This document shows, one piece after another, positions 24,498 to 27,546 of a stretch of DNA of 27,546 nt (positions within the stretch are counted from its first letter, which is position 1; every line of letters starts with the position of its first letter). The stretch is from Salpingoeca rosetta. Lineage: Eukaryota > Opisthokonta > Choanoflagellata > Craspedida > Salpingoecidae. The stretch covers positions 623,656 to 651,201 of the forward strand of contig NW_004754910.1 of NCBI RefSeq assembly GCF_000188695.1, given 5' to 3'. The position numbers and the translations under genes were made by a program. The notes under the pieces are model-generated. The model did not search any database and was not told where the DNA came from. It was given only the letters and a program-made list of their open reading frames with translations.

Positions 24498-24526
24498 CTG
24501 TACCATTTGCCGTCCTTGCTGCTCAT
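20193..24526 (-). CDS. PXK: PX-domain pseudokinase, PXK homologue
   Basis: Expected to bind endosomal phosphoinositide and act in receptor trafficking, as animal PXK does. Fourteen minus-strand exons: 24526-24504, 24276-24204, 24078-24031, 23915-23775, 23522-23392, 23076-22947, 22638-22545, 22351-22284, 22132-22091, 21853-21769, 21509-21393, 21152-21043, 20798-20735 and 20431-20193. The phases close to 454 aa. The PX domain (about 10-115) has RHRYSDF and LPLPPKKMFGN. PFKRFLDPATYG and SWRVLEQLYGIGWRV align with the PXK linker. The kinase-like part has GSLRDLIARNKNP and LFGRQILEALKFLHDRGLPY. HLHAGN near 293-298 replaces HRDxxxxN and DVEN near 311 replaces DFG, so it is probably catalytically inactive; no glycine loop or VAIK Lys is visible. 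CDVYCFGQLLYEVT and LPTIAQLLQEPFFKDV end the family similarity. The last 45 residues, a Thr/His/Gly-rich tail, are unsupported by similarity. Confidence 0.9.
20487..20575. repeat. GT repeat in PXK last intron
   Basis: (GT)n on the plus strand with TTTG interruptions, so (CA)n in gene sense near the acceptor at 20432. Confidence 0.85.
21238..21371. repeat. CA / (CAGA)n compound repeat in PXK intron 11
   Basis: A (CAGACA)n flank surrounds a core of about 17 CAGA units. In gene sense this is GT/TCTG in the 5' half of the intron. Confidence 0.9.
21982..22063. repeat. GT repeat in PXK intron 9
   Basis: About 35 TG units on the plus strand, so (CA)n in gene sense, in the 5' part of this intron 30-110 nt from the donor at 22090. 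Confidence 0.85.
22748..22935. repeat. Long CA/CAGA/CCCA repeat in PXK intron 6
   Basis: Compound (CA)n with CAGACA and CACCCA interruptions, starting about 10 nt from the donor at 22946 in gene sense (GT-rich). Confidence 0.85.
23252..23396. repeat. CA and CAGACA repeat at PXK exon 5 donor
   Basis: (CA)n then (CAGACA)n running up to the exon border. The segment ggcacacctga occurs twice, at 23359 and 23386, and only the second is the exon end. Confidence 0.85.
24436..24494. repeat. CA repeat in PXK intron 1
   Basis: About 29 pure CA units on the plus strand, (GT)n in gene sense, starting 9 nt after the first donor. Confidence 0.9.
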
Positions 24527-24753
24527 CTTGATGTGAATGTGTCCCACGGCGGACAATGAGCGAGCGAGTGAGTGGATGGGAGTGAGTGTTGTGTGTCTTG
24601 TGTGTCCTCTCTCCAAACGCTTGCTTGTGTGTGCTTCCCACCCTCGCACACAAAGGCAAAAATGACTTTCTCATAAAGTCAATTTTTCCCTTGCTTGCCA
24701 ACCCAGAAGGCGGATACAGACAGTTGTTGTTGACATACACCCCAACAACGACG
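24527..24753. promoter_or_regulatory. Short divergent promoter between PXK and the membrane protein gene
   Basis: 227 bp separate the two start codons. The stretch has a GAGT-like run near 24560-24585, short CT-rich parts and a palindrome-like tgactttctcataaagtca at 24663-24681. No TATA box is seen. Both 5' UTRs must lie here unless upstream noncoding exons exist. Confidence 0.5.
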
Positions 24754-25177
24754 ATGCAGGTGCTGTGCACACATTTGATGCTGGTCCTGGTGCCGCTCAT
24801 CCTGTTCATTGTGGCGCTGAGCCTCAACACCTGGGCGGAGATCGACGACTTGCTGGTGAGCAGCGGCGATATGCATTTCTAAACACTGCAAATGCGCGCG
24901 TGTGCTGCGTGCGTGTGTGTGTGCCTTGCGAGATTGTGTTTGGTGGTCATGGCATAGATGACGGTTGAAAACCTCACACATCTGCATTCTGTTCGCTTTC
25001 TTTGTGTCAGATCTCTGGCACGCATCTGGACTATGGTCTCTTCCAAGTGTGCGGGTATGACTCATATCCACCAGAACTGAACATCACCAGCAACTGCTAC
25101 GCATGTAAGTGACGGGCTGTCATGTGATGTGGGTGCATGCATGAGCAAGTCAGTTATGCGATGTGATTGGTGCTTGT

Positions 25178-25213
<36 letters not shown>

Positions 25214-26647
25214 TTGTGTGTGTTTGTGTGTATGTGTGGGTGTGTGCCTGGTTTTCATGTTTGCGATCTTGTACACTTTGTTTACCTTTCGTTTGCGATC
25301 TTGTACACTTTGCTCACTTGCTTTGCCTCTTTCCTCCCCCGCCCTCCTCCCCTCCCTCGAAACACACAGACAACAGCGATGCCATCCCGCCTGCGTTGAA
25401 GCGAACCAACCACTTGGCCGAAGTGTATGGGTGTGGGAGCTGCGACCACCGCAGGAAAACAACCATCGCCTTTACCATCATGGCCGTCTTGTGTGAGTTG
25501 CGAAGCTACGTGTTTTGCACCGCGAGCCATATCAAGCGTTCTTGCCCTGTGCAGCCCTCTCCACAGCCATATTGGTATCATGTATTCACACACACACACG
25601 CACACACACACGCACACACACACACACACATATGCACTCGTTGCTGGTGGCCAGGGCTGGGCGTTGCTGCTCTGTTCACGTGCATCGATGTCGAGGATGG
25701 TAACGGCGACTCGGATGCCGTTGGATTTCCCGCCATGGCCGCAGGTTGAACAATGTGCCCCGAACACACGTGTGGAAGGATAGTGAGGGGGCGTGGTTGT
25801 GGTAGCTTGTGCTGTGTTTGTGTGGGATCCACTCTTTGTGTGCTGGAACACACTCACCATCAACTCACCATACACTCACCACCGCCACACTGCATCCACG
25901 ATCAGCCGTCTTTGGTGTGATTGGCTTTGCCGTGTGGATTGTGCTGATTCGCTTCGACTACAACAAGGACCGCAAGTGGATCGAGCTCGCAAACGGGTCA
26001 GTCACACGCGTGTTGATGTGTGCGTGCGTGCGAGTGCGTGTGTACGTGTGTATTGATGTGTGCGTGTGCTGTCCAATTCGTGTACTTTCGCATGCTTATC
26101 CCCTTTCCCCGCCTCTATATACCTCACCACCACCACCACCACCACCACCACCACCACCACCACCACCACCACCAGGGAGAGCCAGCCCACGCTGCGAGAC
26201 AGCACGGCGGTGCACATCGCTGCGGCAGCGTGGGTGTGTTCGTTCCTCCTTGGCATTGTCATCTTCAACCTCAACGCCAACGAGACCACAGGCGTGTGCA
26301 CGCAGTCCCAGAAGCAACGCTTCCCGCACACCACATCATCATCATCATCATCGTCATCGTCATCAGCAGCAGCACGTGGTGGCGGTCACGGTGATCAATA
26401 TGAGCCCGAGTTTGAGCTTGGTCCGCCGCCCGGCGTTGCGCACGACACTCCATCGCGGTGAGGCCTCTGGCGGCGTGTGTGTGTCTCATGTGTGTGTCAT
26501 ATGTGTGTGTGTCTCATATGTGTGTGTGTGTGTGTGTGTGTGCTTGGATCAGGGTTTAACTTATGTGCGTGGCAGGCACTGTCGTTCGTGTTATTTTTTG
26601 CATAAATATTTAAACCGTAGACCGAACTCACGCATGCACACCCACTA

Positions 26648-26744
<97 letters not shown>

Positions 26745-26948
26745 GCCAGGGTGCCTGATGAGGTGCTGCGAGCGCGGTCTGCAACATCCCCGCCGACAGA
26801 GACCACCACAGCCGCCGCCACAACAGCCACCAGCCCCGAGATCACCACCACCACGACTGACATGACGTCTGGCATCACGTCTGGAACGCCTGTGGACCGC
26901 CCGCCGGCATACACCGCTGTCGTCGACGCAGAGTCGCACGTGCGTTGA
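24754..26948 (+). CDS. Claudin/PMP22-like multispanning membrane protein with PPxY tail
   Basis: Six exons read here: 24754-24855, 25011-25104, 25370-25492, 25906-25996, 26176-26457 and 26750-26948, in phase, 296 aa. TM1 is at about residues 6-27 (LMLVLVPLILFIVALSL), followed by NTW. The extracellular loop has GLFQVC (Cys48), Cys63 and an NIT glycosylation site. This resembles the W..GLW..C..C signature of the claudin/PMP22/EMP superfamily, though Leu-Phe replaces Leu-Trp and a second pair, Cys87/Cys90 (CGSC), follows. TM2 is at 96-121 and TM3 at 148-169. Only three membrane segments are clear, whereas the superfamily has four. After TM3 come a Ser run (26335-26365), a Thr-rich stretch (PTETTTAAATTATSP) and PPAY near the C-terminus, a WW-domain ligand if cytosolic. 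A missing exon or an alternative 3' exon may supply TM4. The gene is certain; the family is tentative. Confidence 0.6.
26128..26174. repeat. (CAC)n array ending at a splice acceptor
   Basis: About 15 CAC/CCA units run directly into the acceptor ag at 26174-26175. No ordinary pyrimidine tract is present. Confidence 0.9.
26648..26741. repeat. Pure CA repeat before the last membrane-protein exon
   Basis: About 46 uninterrupted CA units ending 8 nt before the acceptor at 26749. A GT repeat (26476-26541) lies near the donor of the same intron. Confidence 0.9.
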
Positions 26949-27010
26949 ATGGCGACGGTGGTGCTGGTGATGATGATGATCATATGTGTGTACGCGCGCG
27001 CGTGTGTGTA

Positions 27011-27047
<37 letters not shown>

Positions 27048-27084
27048 GTGTGTGTGTAAGTTTGTGTGTGTGTGTGTGTGTGTA

Positions 27085-27121
<37 letters not shown>

Positions 27122-27546
27122 GTGTGCGTGTGTGTTTGCGTGCACGGACGTGGTCACGTAACACCGCTTGCCTGCTTGGTTCTTGCTGTCTCGGTGCTTG
27201 CGTTGCTCTTTGTCTTCTTCACCGTTGACGCCGCGTAGCTCTCACTGACGAATACCCAACACACACACCACACACACTGGCTCGCTTGCTTGCAGGCATG
27301 AACAGAAACGGCAGCTGTGAATGACAGGGAAGACTTTTGTGTTCTTCACATGCAACGTCTACTTGTCGCTTCATTTTGACCACGGCCCCCATCGCCTCCT
27401 TCTGTCATTGAGCCCAAACCTGGGGTTTGTTCTGGCGTTACATTCCAAGTGCCTGCTATCATCATGTGTGTTTATTGCATTGACATGAATTGAATTGAAT
27501 ACAGCCAAATCTGGAAACAAAGCAGGCGATGCAACCTGTGCATGCG
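26949..27546 (+). other. 3' region of the membrane protein gene, GT repeat rich
   Basis: After the stop at 26946 comes an imperfect GT repeat (about 26985-27135) in which the unit gtgtaagtttgtgtg recurs at about 27006, 27055 and 27081. An open hydrophobic segment follows at 27163-27237 (see findings). No AATAAA was found before the window end. The last 300 bp look noncoding. Confidence 0.4.

Noticed and set aside
25493..25905. Possible extra exon for a missing membrane segment in the large intron of the claudin-like gene
   Set aside because: The flanking exons already join in phase to form a continuous hydrophobic helix (TIMAVL + SVFGVIGF), and no well-bordered hydrophobic exon was found between them.

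Overview
The window is nuclear DNA from a compact, intron-rich eukaryote. Eight protein-coding loci, or seven if the first two are one gene, lie on both strands with gaps of only about 0.15 to 1.1 kb. Exons are short (about 20 to 590 nt, with longer terminal exons) and introns mostly 110 to 450 nt with GT..AG borders. Coding sequence is GC-rich, while introns are loaded with GT/CA dinucleotide, (GAGT)n and (CAGA)n repeats. Gene density plus an animal-like gene set (PXK, G3BP, PSMG1 and RWDD1-like homologues) suggests a unicellular holozoan such as a choanoflagellate of the Salpingoeca type. That assignment is inference. All exon borders below were read by hand from splice consensus, phase and family similarity.

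Layout. (1) 1-1685 (+): 3' part of an FSH-family (OVCA2-like) serine hydrolase. (2) 1872-6657 (+): an RWDD1-like RWD domain joined to a Ygr210-type OBG GTPase. The hydrolase reads into it without a stop, so both may be one gene. (3) 7194-9103 (-): RibD-C-like reductase. (4) 9808-12508 (+): G3BP/Rasputin homologue. (5) 13639-16049 (-): NDUFV2, the 24 kDa subunit of complex I. (6) 16342-18602 (-): proteasome assembly chaperone 1 (PSMG1). (7) 18759-20293 (+): prefoldin subunit 6. (8) 20193-24526 (-): PXK, a PX-domain pseudokinase. (9) 24754-26948 (+): claudin/PMP22-like multispanning membrane protein.

Arrangement. PSMG1 and PFDN6, both protein-assembly factors, are head to head across about 156 bp. 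PXK and the membrane protein are head to head across about 227 bp. PFDN6 and PXK converge so closely that their last coding exons overlap on opposite strands. G3BP and NDUFV2 converge across about 1.1 kb.

Most unusual. One exon carries both the end of an RWDD1-like RWD domain and the G1 motif of an OBG-class GTPase. In animals and yeast the RWD protein (RWDD1/DFRP2, Gir2) is a separate partner of a related GTPase (DRG2/Rbg2). Introns also show a strand-aware asymmetry: in the sense direction, GT repeats tend to sit in the 5' half and CA repeats in the 3' half, so many introns could fold into a GT:CA stem. No prokaryotic features, RNA genes, transposons or CRISPR arrays were found.
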